Shown in pieces: positions 39,155-48,648 of a stretch of 64,000 nt of DNA. The position numbers were made by a program, and so were the translations under genes. The stretch is from Microvirga guangxiensis (GTDB lineage Bacteria > Pseudomonadota > Alphaproteobacteria > Rhizobiales > Beijerinckiaceae): NCBI RefSeq assembly GCF_900102135.1, contig NZ_FMVJ01000008.1, positions 156,170 through 220,169 of the forward strand, read 5' to 3'. Within the stretch, counting starts at the first letter, position 1; every line of letters starts with the position of its first letter. Under the pieces are notes generated by a model that made no database searches, had not been told where the DNA came from, and saw only the letters and a program-made list of their open reading frames with translations.

Positions 39155-40138
39155 ATGTCCATGAAACTGACCCGTCGCGATCTGGCCAAGCTCGGACTTG
39201 GCTTTGGCGCTGCTGCCGCTTTGGGCCGCAATGCCTTTGCACAGGCACCGGCCTTCTTCCGTATCGGGACTGGCGGTACCGCTGGAACCTACTATCCGGT
39301 TGGCGGCCTGATCGCGAACGCCGTTTCGAACCCGCCGCAACTCGTCCTGACGGCCCAGGCCTCGAACGGCTCCGTGGCAAACGTCAACTCCATCGTTTCG
39401 GGCGCTCTCGAATCCGGCTTCACCCAGGCCGATGTGGCTTATTGGGCCTATACGGGCACAGGCCTCTTCGAAGGCAAGGGCAAGATGGAGGACCTGCGCC
39501 TCGTTGCGAACCTCTACCCGGAAAGCATCCACCTCGTCGCGGCCAAAGCAGCCAACATCAAGTCTGTCACGGACCTGAAGGGCAAGCGCGTTTCCCTTGA
39601 CGAGCCGGGCTCCGGCACCCTCGTCGACGCCCGCATCATCCTCAACGGCTGGGGCATCAAGGAAAGCGACGTAAAAGCGGACTTCCTGAAGCCGAACCAG
39701 GCAGCCGAGCGCATGCGCGATGGCGGCCTCGACGCCTTCTTCTTCGTCGGCGGCTATCCGACGAGCGCGATCACCGAGCTTGCTGCCACCGGCGGCGGCA
39801 TCGACATCGTCCCCCTCTCCGGCCCCGAAGCCGACGCCATTCGCAAGCAGTACAATTTCTTCGCAGCGGACGAGATTCCGGCCGGCACCTACAAGGATGT
39901 CGGCGCGGTGAAGACCCTCGCCGTCGGCGCGCAATGGGTCACCTCGGCGAAGGTGCCGGACGCGGTTGTCTACGAGGTCGTGAAGGGCCTGTGGAGCGAC
40001 AAGACCCGTGCCGCCCTCGACGCGGGCCATGCCAAGGGCAAGATCATCCGCAAAGAGAACGCCCTGGCTGGCGCCGGCATCCCTGTTCATGCCGGCGCGG
40101 AGCGCTTCTACAAGGAAGCCGGCCTCCTCAAGGGCTGA
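39155..40138 (+). CDS. TAXI-family TRAP transporter solute receptor
   Basis: 327 residues. The N-terminus has a twin-arginine-like TRRDLAKLG followed by a hydrophobic run and a NAFAQA cleavage-like site, so Tat export is possible. The mature start FRIGTGGTAGTYYPVGGLIAN is the hallmark of TAXI receptors. It should bind an organic acid in the periplasm for the fused TRAP permease downstream. A GAGGG site precedes the ATG. Confidence 0.92.
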   Translation: MSMKLTRRDLAKLGLGFGAAAALGRNAFAQAPAFFRIGTGGTAGTYYPVGGLIANAVSNPPQLVLTAQASNGSVANVNSIVSGALESGFTQADVAYWAYTGTGLFEGKGKMEDLRLVANLYPESIHLVAAKAANIKSVTDLKGKRVSLDEPGSGTLVDARIILNGWGIKESDVKADFLKPNQAAERMRDGGLDAFFFVGGYPTSAITELAATGGGIDIVPLSGPEADAIRKQYNFFAADEIPAGTYKDVGAVKTLAVGAQWVTSAKVPDAVVYEVVKGLWSDKTRAALDAGHAKGKIIRKENALAGAGIPVHAGAERFYKEAGLLKG

Positions 40139-40160
40139 TCGCTCCGACATACACCATCAG

Positions 40161-40186
40161 CCTCCCGCGCCATCAGTCGCGGGAGG
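40161..40186 (+). terminator. Hairpin between TAXI receptor and TRAP permease genes
   Basis: CCTCCCGCG and CGCGGGAGG form a perfect 9-bp stem with an 8-nt loop, followed after 4 nt by TTTT. It lies 23 nt after the receptor stop codon, and probably gives partial termination so that receptor exceeds permease. Confidence 0.65.
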
Positions 40187-40310
40187 CGCTGTTTTAAGGA
40201 CGCCTTGCTCGCTCTGCTCGCTTCAGCCGGCACGCAGGCAAATGTCCAAGCCAATTCCAAAGAGCGACGGCGCATGAATGTGTAAGCGCTGCCCGCCGAT
40301 GAGACCCGCC

Positions 40311-42482
40311 ATGTCCACAGTCGACACATCCGCCCTGATCGAGAATCGCAGCCTCGAAGAGAAGTTCGATCCCGAAATGCGATTCCGCCCTCTCCTGCCG
40401 GGTACGGCATGGCTTGTCGCGGGGCTCCTTCTCGTGCTCTCGCTCTTTCACTATTACACGGCAGGCTTCGGCTTGCTGCGCGAGGCAACGCATCGCGGCA
40501 TCCACATGGCCTTCGTGCTGGGCCTGATCTTCCTCGTGTTCTCCGCTTTCAAGACCGATCAGGACCGGATCGCCCCGTCGAACCTGTGGCGACCAGGGGG
40601 CATCTCGCTCATCGACTGGGTCATGGCGATCGCGGTTGCGATTGCGAGCCTTTACGTTCCTTGGATCTTCAACGACCTCGCCTTCCGCGTCGGCAATCCG
40701 ACCCTGATGGATGTCGCGATGGGAACGACCCTGATCGTTCTCCTGCTAGAAGCGACACGCCGCTCCGTCGGATGGCCCCTGCCCGTCATCTCTATCGGCA
40801 TGATGCTCTATGCCTATTTCGGTCCATCCATGCCGGGCATCCTGCAGCATCCCGGCGCTTCGTGGTCGAACATCGTCAACCACCTTTATCTCACGAGCCA
40901 GGGTATCTACGGCATCGCGCTCGGCGTGGTGGCCACTTATGTCTTCCACTACGTTCTCTTCGGCGTGCTCGCCACCCGTGTCGGCCTCGGCAAGCTCTTC
41001 ATCGATCTCGCGACCTGTGTGGCCGGGCGCTATGCAGGCGGCCCAGCCAAAGTTTCGATCTTCGGATCGGCCCTGTTCGGCATGATCTCGGGCTCGTCGA
41101 TCGCCAATACGGTGACCGTCGGCTCCCTTACAATCCCGGCCATGATCCGCGTCGGGTACAAGCGCCATTTCGCAGCGGCTGTGGAATCGGCAGCCTCTAC
41201 AGGCGGGCAAATCACGCCGCCGATCATGGGCGCGGCGGCCTTCCTCATGGTCGAATTCCTCAACATCTCGTACCAGACGGTCATTCTCGCGGCTCTGGTA
41301 CCGGCCTTCATGCACTTCTTCGGCGTGTTCATGCAGGTTCACTTTGAAGCGAAGCGTGCAGGCCTGCGTGGGCTGCCCGCAGAAGAGCTTCCGAACGCCC
41401 GCAAGGTGATCCGGGAAGGCTGGCAGACGATCATGCCGCTGGCCGTCCTGCTGATGGTGCTGTTCTCCGGTTTCACGCCTTATCTTGCCGCCTTCTGGGG
41501 CATCACGGCCTGCATCGTCGTGGGCGTCAGCCGTGTCCCTGCGATAACCCTCGGCTTCCTGGCGGCCATCGCCATCGCCATCGCAACGGGATTCCTCACG
41601 CAGCTCGTCTTCTCGCTGCCGGCTCTCCTGTTCGTCACGGGCTTGATGATCTACGCCTACGTGAAAAGCGACGAGGGCAAGGCGAAGGTGATCGACCTCA
41701 TCGATGCGTTCGTCGTCGGCGCGAAATATGCGATCGGCGTAGGTGCCGCCGCAGCGACAGTGGGCATCATCGTCGGCATCGTGACGCTCACCGGAGTCGG
41801 CTTCAAGATCTCGTTCATCGTCACCTCCTTCGCCGCTCAAATGGCGCAGGCCGTAGGTGACATTCTTCCTGCAGGGTTGATGGAGGCGAAGGCGCTGACC
41901 CTGCTCTTCACGCTGGCGATGACGGCGATCGTCTGCATCCTTCTCGGTTGTGGCGTTCCGACGACGGCGAATTACATCATCATGGTGACGGTCGCGGCCC
42001 CTGCTCTGGTCCTGCTCGGAGTGCAGCCTATCGTGGCTCACTTCTTCGTATTTTATTACGGCGTGCTGGCGGACATTACGCCACCTGTCGCGTTGGCGGC
42101 CTATGCGGGCGCGAGCATGGCGGGTGCCGATCCGTTCAAGACAGGCAATACCGCGTTCCGTCTCGGCCTCGGCAAGGCACTCGTCCCGTTCGTGTTCGTC
42201 TACGGCCCTGCCATGCTGATCGTGACGCCGGACTTTACCTGGGCAAGTTTCCTTCTGGTAACCGGAGGAGCGATTGCAGGCATCCTGTGCCTGTCGATGG
42301 CTTTCGCAGGCTACGCCCTGACGGAAATGCGAGCTTGGGAGCGTTGGCTGATCGGCATCGCAGCCCTGCCGATCATCGCGCCCGACCTTCAAACGACCCT
42401 GGTCGGCCTGGCACTTGCGACGCCTGTGCTTGTGTCTCAGGTCATCAAGGCTCGTGGCAGGATGGCATCGGTCCCAGCGTAA
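40311..42482 (+). CDS. TRAP transporter permease, 4TM/12TM (DctQ-DctM) fusion
   Basis: About 723 residues from the ATG at 40311, highly hydrophobic throughout. An N-terminal four-segment part (small DctQ-like subunit) is fused to a DctM-like large part. The large part has GMISGSSIANTVTVGSLTIP, TGGQITPPIMGAAAF and, in its second half, GCGVPTTANYIIMVTVAAPAL, all typical of the TAXI-linked fusion. It imports a dicarboxylate-like solute using an ion gradient. An upstream in-frame start at 40278 lacks support. Confidence 0.92.
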   Translation: MSTVDTSALIENRSLEEKFDPEMRFRPLLPGTAWLVAGLLLVLSLFHYYTAGFGLLREATHRGIHMAFVLGLIFLVFSAFKTDQDRIAPSNLWRPGGISLIDWVMAIAVAIASLYVPWIFNDLAFRVGNPTLMDVAMGTTLIVLLLEATRRSVGWPLPVISIGMMLYAYFGPSMPGILQHPGASWSNIVNHLYLTSQGIYGIALGVVATYVFHYVLFGVLATRVGLGKLFIDLATCVAGRYAGGPAKVSIFGSALFGMISGSSIANTVTVGSLTIPAMIRVGYKRHFAAAVESAASTGGQITPPIMGAAAFLMVEFLNISYQTVILAALVPAFMHFFGVFMQVHFEAKRAGLRGLPAEELPNARKVIREGWQTIMPLAVLLMVLFSGFTPYLAAFWGITACIVVGVSRVPAITLGFLAAIAIAIATGFLTQLVFSLPALLFVTGLMIYAYVKSDEGKAKVIDLIDAFVVGAKYAIGVGAAAATVGIIVGIVTLTGVGFKISFIVTSFAAQMAQAVGDILPAGLMEAKALTLLFTLAMTAIVCILLGCGVPTTANYIIMVTVAAPALVLLGVQPIVAHFFVFYYGVLADITPPVALAAYAGASMAGADPFKTGNTAFRLGLGKALVPFVFVYGPAMLIVTPDFTWASFLLVTGGAIAGILCLSMAFAGYALTEMRAWERWLIGIAALPIIAPDLQTTLVGLALATPVLVSQVIKARGRMASVPA

Positions 42483-42510
42483 GACCGGCACTGTAAATCC
42501 ATCGACGAAA

Positions 42511-42545
42511 AAGCCCCCGCTGCATCGGCGGGGGCTTTCTTTTAT
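42511..42545. terminator. Bidirectional terminator between TRAP and RTX genes
   Basis: AAAGCCCCCGC pairs with GCGGGGGCTTT across a 7-nt loop, with a T-rich run on the right and an A-run on the left. It can serve both the rightward TRAP operon and the leftward RTX gene. Confidence 0.9.
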
Positions 42546-42574
42546 CTGCCTGACAGGATCAGTCGCAGCGCGGC

Positions 42575-44257
42575 TTAGATGACGATGAAGTCGCTGTTCG
42601 TGAGGGCGAGGCCCGGCTTGAGCTTGGCGAACAGAATGGCGCCCGCTTTGCCCGATCCGTCCCGATCGTAATAGAGATAACCATTCATACTGTTGTAGAT
42701 CAGGTAATCGTTCTTATCGAGCGCGTGGCTGCCGATAATGAAATAGTCCGACTTCAGCTTTCCGTTGGAACCCAGTTTCTTGAAGATCGAGTTTTCCAGC
42801 TTGATCGTATCGTCGGCGACATTGAAATCCGTAATCGTGCTGACATTCACTCTGGACTTCAGCGCTGTGTTGAAAACGAATGTGTCCTTGCCCGAGCCTC
42901 CTGACAGAGTGTTCACTCCAAGACCGCCGTTCAGGACATCGTTTCCGGCGTCGCCAGAGAGCCTGTCTCTTCCCGCTCCGCCCGAAAGTGTGTCGTTGCG
43001 GACTCCGCCATATAGGGTGTCGTTCCCGTCGCCGCCGGAGAGGTTGTTCTTGCCGGTCCCGCCATACAGACGGTCGTTGCCGTTGCCGCCAATAATCGTA
43101 TCGTTCCCCACATCGCCATAGAGGATGTCGTTGTCGTCTCCGCCCTCCATGCGATCATTACCAGGGCCGCCGTAGAGAGTGTCTTTTCCTGCGCCGCCGG
43201 AGAGGTTGTCGTTTCCGACATCTCCATAGAGCTTGTCGTTGCCGGCTCCGCCATCGAGCCAGTCATTGCCCTGCCCTCCATAGAGGAGGTCGCTGCCGTT
43301 GCCGCCAGCCAGGGTATCGTTGCCGCCATCTCCATAGAGCCTGTCGTCGCCGTCCTGCCCATAGAGGATGTCGCTGCCGGTGTTGCCATAAACCTCGTTG
43401 GATAATTCGTTGCCGATGAGCGTGAGATACGAAGTGCCGGTAGACGCCTTCAGAACTTCGATGCCGCTCCCCAACACATAAGACGACGTCGCAATGACGG
43501 TGTCGTAACCGCTCTCATCGACCACGATGTCCAACGCATCATCGACAAGATAAATGTCGTTTCCGGCGCCCCCGATCAGCGTATCGGCGCCTCCTTTGCC
43601 ATCGAGGAGGTCATCGCCCGCCGTTCCAACGATCTGGTTTGCGAAGTTGTTGCCGACGAGGGTCAGAGAACGAACGTGCGCGGCCGCCCTCAACACCTCG
43701 ACCTCCGCGTCATTCGCCAGCGCGTAGCTCACGCTCGTATGAACGATGTCGTATCCGCCGCCTATGACCTCGAGAATGCGATCTTCCTTGCTGTCGACAT
43801 AGTAGGTGTCGTTTCCGTAACCTCCCTCGAGGGTATCGTTCCCGCCTCTTCCGTCGAGAATATCATTGCCTGCATAGCCTTCCAGGTAGTCGCCGGGCGA
43901 CGAACCCGTGAGAACGTCGTTCCCAGCTAGGACCACGGCTGCTGCAGACGCACCTTGACGATGGAAGGAGAGAAGATCGGTGTAGGAGAAGAGGACCGGC
44001 CCGCCGATTGCGCCGATGGTGAGCCAAGGCGAGCTGCTCGGACCGAAACGCAGATAGGAGACCTCTCCAGCAGCACTTGAGAGGATCGGCCCTTCATATT
44101 GAACGTCAACGAGCGACTGATAGACGGTCACCCGAAAATTCACGCTCCAGCGAGCAGCTTCGCTGACAGTGGTAAAGCTGTTGCTGAAAATGGGAGTGAA
44201 CAGTGCCTGCACACGAAGGCCGGCAGGCATGCTTTCTTGAAATGTAACAACGGCCAT
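42575..44257 (-). CDS. RTX calcium-binding secreted protein
   Basis: 560 residues from ATG 44257. The first 110 residues match no family I know. From about residue 110 to 450, more than a dozen RTX nonapeptides (GGxGNDxLYG) are interrupted by YYVDxxxDxIxEVxGxGYDxVxTSVSY-type connectors common in secreted RTX proteins. The last 95 residues contain [28 protein letters not shown] and an I/V-rich end, closely resembling the tail of the RTX protein at 50007. Type I secretion is expected, but no transporter genes are near. Function (adhesin, matrix or enzyme) is unassigned. Confidence 0.87.
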   Translation of the reverse strand: MAVVTFQESMPAGLRVQALFTPIFSNSFTTVSEAARWSVNFRVTVYQSLVDVQYEGPILSSAAGEVSYLRFGPSSSPWLTIGAIGGPVLFSYTDLLSFHRQGASAAAVVLAGNDVLTGSSPGDYLEGYAGNDILDGRGGNDTLEGGYGNDTYYVDSKEDRILEVIGGGYDIVHTSVSYALANDAEVEVLRAAAHVRSLTLVGNNFANQIVGTAGDDLLDGKGGADTLIGGAGNDIYLVDDALDIVVDESGYDTVIATSSYVLGSGIEVLKASTGTSYLTLIGNELSNEVYGNTGSDILYGQDGDDRLYGDGGNDTLAGGNGSDLLYGGQGNDWLDGGAGNDKLYGDVGNDNLSGGAGKDTLYGGPGNDRMEGGDDNDILYGDVGNDTIIGGNGNDRLYGGTGKNNLSGGDGNDTLYGGVRNDTLSGGAGRDRLSGDAGNDVLNGGLGVNTLSGGSGKDTFVFNTALKSRVNVSTITDFNVADDTIKLENSIFKKLGSNGKLKSDYFIIGSHALDKNDYLIYNSMNGYLYYDRDGSGKAGAILFAKLKPGLALTNSDFIVI

Positions 44258-44429
44258 ATGGTGCTTTCGGACCGGTCCAAAACATGGCGGACCGGGAATC
44301 ATCCTATGGATCAGGTAGGATGAGGCAGGAAATATCGAGCGCGATGTTTTCCTACCACTTACCTTCCGTTAGGAGAATACCCCCTCAAGCAACCAAGCCC
44401 GGGTCTGCGTCGAAAGCACTCAATCCGGG

Positions 44430-44852
44430 CTATGCCACCGACTGAACACTGTCTTCCTGGTCGTCATCCGTCGTTGCGCTACGCTCCAACTGAACCGCAT
44501 AGGCAGCCTCCAGTCCCCGGAAACGAAGGGTGTCGTCAGGCTCCGAGAGCCCGGCCACGACAGGAACGCGTTCCGTGAAGCGGGTGAGAGCGCTGCGCAT
44601 GCAGCGCACGTTGCGGGTGACCGGATGAACACTGTCTGCGGCATCCTTCACGATAGCCCGCGCGGCAGAGTAGAGATCGTCCACAGCTGCCTCTATGCCG
44701 GGATCGCGCCTCATCAGGCTCATGGTGTTGATGAGCAGGATACGCAGGTCGCGCAGATTCGTGTCTTCCCCATGTTCCGCAATCGCGTCCACCACCACTT
44801 CAATCGCTGCGATCCTTTCGCGGATCGTCTCTGCGAAGCTCGTATCGGTCAT
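44430..44852 (-). CDS. Hypothetical helical protein
   Basis: 140 residues, predicted mostly helical and acidic at its C-terminus (TTDDDQEDS). I do not recognise it. It has no signal peptide or membrane segment. The frame is clean and codon use looks like its neighbours. It lies between an RTX gene and a small secreted-protein gene on the same strand, with gaps over 100 bp on both sides, so it is probably its own transcript. Confidence 0.55.
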   Translation of the reverse strand: MTDTSFAETIRERIAAIEVVVDAIAEHGEDTNLRDLRILLINTMSLMRRDPGIEAAVDDLYSAARAIVKDAADSVHPVTRNVRCMRSALTRFTERVPVVAGLSEPDDTLRFRGLEAAYAVQLERSATTDDDQEDSVQSVA

Positions 44853-45011
44853 GACCGCTACCCCCGTGAGTCGCCTGGAATGATTCCATCGGCTTACGGG
44901 AGGAGGATGCGCCCCTATGGTTAATGAATGCTTACGGCACCCTCGAAAGCCTTTGTATGTCAGGCTTTCCGAATCACCGGGAATCCGCCGAGCGCGAGAG
45001 AATCCTTCCCT

Positions 45012-45368
45012 CTAGCAGCCCTCGCAGACGCCGCGCCGCGCCTTCTGCTCCAGCTCCTCGCCTCTCCTTTGGAGTTCCTGCTCGCGAGAGGAAGGTTCGA
45101 CTGATGAAGGTGTGCCTGTCGGACGTCCGCCAATGCCGCCCGTGGTCGTCGGGGAAGTACCGCTTCCGCCCAACTCCTGCTGGGGGAGCGGACGAGCGGA
45201 GTTGTTTCCGGATGGAGCAGTCGAGCTGCTTGAAGGTGCCGCGCCTCCCGAGGCGGCCCCTCCTGTAGTGCCTCCGCCTGCTCCTCCTCCGGAAGACGAG
45301 CCTTGTGCCCAAGCGGCGCCAGCCACGAGGGAGCCGGCAATGAGAATGACTGGAACGGTGAAGCGCAT
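45012..45368 (-). CDS. Small Gly/Ser/Thr-rich secreted protein
   Basis: 118 residues from ATG 45368. A signal peptide (MRFTVPVILIAGSLVAGAAWAQ) is followed by a low-complexity Gly/Ser/Ala/Pro/Thr stretch of about 70 residues and a charged helical end with REQELQRRGEELEQKARRG. It ends in CEGC, two cysteines that could form a disulphide or bind metal. It matches no family I know. The low complexity leaves doubt about the frame, but the signal peptide supports it. Confidence 0.6.
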   Translation of the reverse strand: MRFTVPVILIAGSLVAGAAWAQGSSSGGGAGGGTTGGAASGGAAPSSSSTAPSGNNSARPLPQQELGGSGTSPTTTGGIGGRPTGTPSSVEPSSREQELQRRGEELEQKARRGVCEGC

Positions 45369-45430
45369 GAGCACTCTCCCAGGCTGAGGACCTCGCAAAT
45401 CAACTCGGCTTGGATGCAGTAAGTTTCAAA

Positions 45431-45979
45431 TCAGCGGTGCCATATGACGAGGCTGACAGGCAGAGATGGATCGAGCACCTGACGCATTCCCGGCTTGAGC
45501 CCCGCATCCGAGAGCACCGTTTCCGCGCTCTTGCCGGAATCGCATTGCGAGAACAGGGCAATGCCATCGGGAACGACGACGCCTTCAGCCCTTGTGAGGT
45601 GAAACGCGTCATAGCCGATCCCGAGGAAGAGATCGAAGACTCGGCGCCCGCCGGGAACGGCGACCCTTCCGCCATGGGGCAGAACCCTGCGAATGGCCTC
45701 ATCCCATGGGAGTTTCTGCGGATTCCACCACCATCCGTCGACCCTCCTCTCAATCCCCTGCGATGAGGAGGAGAGAACTATCCGGACGCGATTTCTGGGA
45801 TTCGGATTGGCTTCGTGCCCCAGCCGTCCCAGCACGGTTACGTCTGACCGGTTGAGCTCGGCCTGAAAATAAGCCCAATCCGCATCATTGCGCAGCACTT
45901 CCGGCGTATGGCCGGTTGCATCGGCGATACGGTCATTGTCCGACACGATGGCATAGCCATGAATTTCAACGCGGGACAT
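45431..45979 (-). CDS. Dihydrofolate-reductase-like (RibD-C fold) protein
   Basis: 182 residues from ATG 45979. The N-terminal strand VEIHGYAIVSDNDRIAD and a later VPGGRRVFDLFL segment correspond to the first strand and the NADPH-binding Gly-Gly region of the DHFR/RibD-C fold. It is divergent from classical FolA and lacks obvious folate-site residues, so I do not call it folA. Its start overlaps the ceramidase-family gene end by 14 bp, which suggests co-translation. Confidence 0.65.
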   Translation of the reverse strand: MSRVEIHGYAIVSDNDRIADATGHTPEVLRNDADWAYFQAELNRSDVTVLGRLGHEANPNPRNRVRIVLSSSSQGIERRVDGWWWNPQKLPWDEAIRRVLPHGGRVAVPGGRRVFDLFLGIGYDAFHLTRAEGVVVPDGIALFSQCDSGKSAETVLSDAGLKPGMRQVLDPSLPVSLVIWHR

Positions 45980-46658
45980 GACGCAGCCTTTCCTCGGAAC
46001 CATGGACGAGCGCTGCGTTCATGAGAATCCACAGCACCAGCGCATTCAGCACGTGCCAAAGCGCATGCGTGCCGAGTGGTAGCGCAGAGCAGACCGCGCT
46101 GTCGATGGAGCGGAACACAAGGGACAGGAAGAAGACGAAAGCCGCCCACAACAGCGCCTTGCCCGGCTGCGTCACTCCCAGGCTTCGGCACGCCGCTCCT
46201 ACGAGGAAAAGCGCCATGAGAGCGGGCAGGTAACCCACCGATCCGTTGAGACTGATGCCGGGAAAAGCACTGAACCACAGACGCCCGAAGGAAGTGTTGA
46301 ACACAGCGAATGCTGCAGTGAACGCGATGGAAGAGACGAGCCTCAGTCGCAGGTAGCGGCGCATGGCCAGCAGGAAGTAGCTGTAGATGAACACCGCAAT
46401 GGGCAACACATCGGCCAGCAACGACCATCGGTTGGCGAAAGTGTGGAACAGAAAGCTCCCTATCCCGACGATGGCGCTCACAGTGATGAGCCAAAGGGCA
46501 GGCCAGTCAGCCCGATCCTTGCCTTGCCAGATCCAAAGGGCATAAGCAGCAGCCAACAGGAAGAACCCATTGGAGACGGCATTGATGGGCTCTGCCCAAA
46601 AGCCGGGACTAAGGCGCTCGCAATAACTGTCGATCGGCTGAAACCAGGAGGATGTCAT
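45966..46658 (-). CDS. Ceramidase-family integral membrane protein
   Basis: 230 residues with about seven membrane segments. It has the alkaline ceramidase (CREST-type) pattern: EPINAVSNGFF, then GIGSFLFHTFANRWSLLADVLP, and near the C-terminus GTHALWHVLNAL. The two His-containing motifs and the Asp are the expected metal site. In eukaryotes these enzymes hydrolyse ceramides; in a bacterium the substrate may be a sphingolipid-like or other amide lipid. It overlaps the DHFR-like gene downstream. Confidence 0.8.
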   Translation of the reverse strand: MTSSWFQPIDSYCERLSPGFWAEPINAVSNGFFLLAAAYALWIWQGKDRADWPALWLITVSAIVGIGSFLFHTFANRWSLLADVLPIAVFIYSYFLLAMRRYLRLRLVSSIAFTAAFAVFNTSFGRLWFSAFPGISLNGSVGYLPALMALFLVGAACRSLGVTQPGKALLWAAFVFFLSLVFRSIDSAVCSALPLGTHALWHVLNALVLWILMNAALVHGSEERLRHVPR

Positions 46659-46786
46659 GAGGTTGTTTCAGGCATGCGCGGGACGGGGGTGCTCCTGTGA
46701 GACATTCAGAAACATAATCCCACTGCATTGAGTTTCCACGACAACGCCTGCCTCGAAGCCACGTCCATCAGCATCGGAATATACCC

Positions 46787-47734
46787 ATGGAAAAGCGTCA
46801 ACTCGGTCGAAGCAACCTGCAAGTGCCCCCGCTCTGCATTGGGGGCAATGTTTTCGGCTGGACGGCGGATGAGTCGACATCCTTCGCGCTTCTCGATGCC
46901 TTCTTCGACGCGGGCCTTACGTTCATCGACACAGCCGATGTGTACTCGAAATGGGTTCCGGGCCACACGGGCGGCGAGTCGGAAACGATCATCGGCAAAT
47001 GGATGAAGGCACGGGGCAACCGGGACCGGCTCGTGATCGCCACCAAGGTCGGCCAGGAGATGCCTTACGGAAAAGGCCTCTCGAAGCCCCATATCCGCAT
47101 GGCCGTCGAAGAGTCCCTGAAGCGCCTTCAGACCGACTATATCGATCTTTATCAATCCCATATCGATGATGCCGGAGCCCCGCTCGAGGAGACGCTTCAT
47201 GCGTATGCGGAGTTGATCCAGGCTGGAAAGGTGCGGTTCATCGGAGCCTCGAACTACAATGCGGAGCGGCTGAGCGAAGCTCTCGACATCAGCGCCCGAA
47301 ACGGCCTGCCGCGCTACGAGTCTCTGCAGCCGGAATATAACCTCTACAATCGCGCCGCATACGAGGATGCCCTGGAGCCCGCCTGCCGCGACAACGGAAT
47401 CGGCGTCATCCCCTATTACGCGTTAGCCAGTGGCTTTCTGACGGGCAAGTACCGTTCCGAGCAGGATTTCGGCAAAAGCCCGCGCGGCGGGTCCATGGGC
47501 AAATATCTGAATGCGCGCGGCCTCCGCATTCTGGAGGCGCTCGACAGCGTCGCCGAGAAGCACAAGGCGACGCCGGCTCAGGTTTCACTAGCCTGGCTCA
47601 TGGCCCGCCCCGGCCTTACAGCCCCGATCGCCAGCGCGACCACTCCATTGCAGGTGGAGGATCTCGTGGCCTCAACGGCCCTCCAGCTCGATTCATCCGA
47701 TATGGAGGCCCTCACCAGGGCATCGGCCACTTAG
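46787..47734 (+). CDS. Aldo/keto reductase
   Basis: 315 residues of the AKR TIM barrel. Catalytic tetrad segments are visible: Asp and Tyr in FIDTADVYSKW, Lys in IATKVG, and His in LYQSHIDD. The C-terminal NADPH-binding segment is seen as APIASATTPLQVEDL. It resembles the YajO/MocA-like branch; the substrate is unknown. It is divergent from the ceramidase-family gene and followed by exonuclease III. Confidence 0.9.
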   Translation: MEKRQLGRSNLQVPPLCIGGNVFGWTADESTSFALLDAFFDAGLTFIDTADVYSKWVPGHTGGESETIIGKWMKARGNRDRLVIATKVGQEMPYGKGLSKPHIRMAVEESLKRLQTDYIDLYQSHIDDAGAPLEETLHAYAELIQAGKVRFIGASNYNAERLSEALDISARNGLPRYESLQPEYNLYNRAAYEDALEPACRDNGIGVIPYYALASGFLTGKYRSEQDFGKSPRGGSMGKYLNARGLRILEALDSVAEKHKATPAQVSLAWLMARPGLTAPIASATTPLQVEDLVASTALQLDSSDMEALTRASAT

Positions 47735-47856
47735 CGGCAGCCGACGTCTACACATTCGATGCGAGTGGAACACTCCGCTATCTGCAAGCTCAGCCATCTT
47801 GCCAGATGCGTTCCGACATCCGATGAAGGCGGAGGATGCATGAAGAAGGCACAACG

Positions 47857-48642
47857 ATGCGCATTGCCACCTGGAACGTGAATTCGATCAAGCAGCGATT
47901 GGACCACCTCACGACCTTCGTGAAAAGTGCGGATCCCGACGTGCTCTGCCTTCAGGAACTGAAATGCATGGACGAGGCCTTTCCCCGGGCCGAGGTCGAA
48001 GCCCTGGGCTACAACGTCGTCACTCATGGGCAGAAGGCCTATAACGGCGTTGCCATTCTATCCAAGCGCCCGCTCGAGGATGTGCGCCGTGGGCTGCCGG
48101 GGGATGAGAGCGACGAGCAGGCCCGCTACCTCGAAGGCACCATCTCGACCTCGACGGGCGTGGTCAGGGTCGCGTCGATCTATCTGCCCAACGGCAATCC
48201 TATCGGCACACCCAAATTCGACTACAAGCTCGCTTGGATGGACCGGCTCATTGCTCACGCGCGCCGCCTTCTCCCGCTGGAAGCCCCCCTGGTGCTGTGC
48301 GGCGACTACAACGTGATCCCCGAGCCCAAGGACGCAGCCGCTCCCGAGGCCTGGATGGGCGATGCGCTCTTCCAGCCGGAGAGCCGCGCGAAGTTCCGGG
48401 AACTCGAGAATCTCGGCCTCCTCGACGCCGTCCGCGCCTGCAGCGACCAGCCGGGGCTCTATTCATTCTGGGACTATCAGGCCGGGGCCTTCCAGCGGAA
48501 CAACGGCATCCGCATCGACCATCTCATGCTCTCGCCTCAGGCCCAGGACAAGCTGAAGAGCGCCTCGATCCGCAAGGAAGTGCGCGGATGGGACAAGCCC
48601 TCCGACCATGTGCCGGTCATGGTGGACCTGGATATCGATTAG
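47857..48642 (+). CDS. xth: Exodeoxyribonuclease III
   Basis: 261 residues; AP endonuclease and 3'-5' exonuclease in base excision repair. The residues expected are all present: N in TWNVNSIKQRL, E in LQELKCMDE, D/N in CGDYNVIP, and the terminal DH in SDHVPVMVDL, with IRIDHLMLS before it. I choose ATG 47857, which begins with the conserved MRIATWN. It ends 6 bp from the opposing exoR-like gene. Confidence 0.95.
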   Translation: MRIATWNVNSIKQRLDHLTTFVKSADPDVLCLQELKCMDEAFPRAEVEALGYNVVTHGQKAYNGVAILSKRPLEDVRRGLPGDESDEQARYLEGTISTSTGVVRVASIYLPNGNPIGTPKFDYKLAWMDRLIAHARRLLPLEAPLVLCGDYNVIPEPKDAAAPEAWMGDALFQPESRAKFRELENLGLLDAVRACSDQPGLYSFWDYQAGAFQRNNGIRIDHLMLSPQAQDKLKSASIRKEVRGWDKPSDHVPVMVDLDID

Positions 48643-48648
48643 GCGCGC

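Noticed and set aside
40746..42491. A 581-residue minus-strand frame opposite the TRAP permease gene
   Set aside because: It is Arg/Asp/His-rich antisense text of a membrane-protein gene and lacks any motif or start signal.
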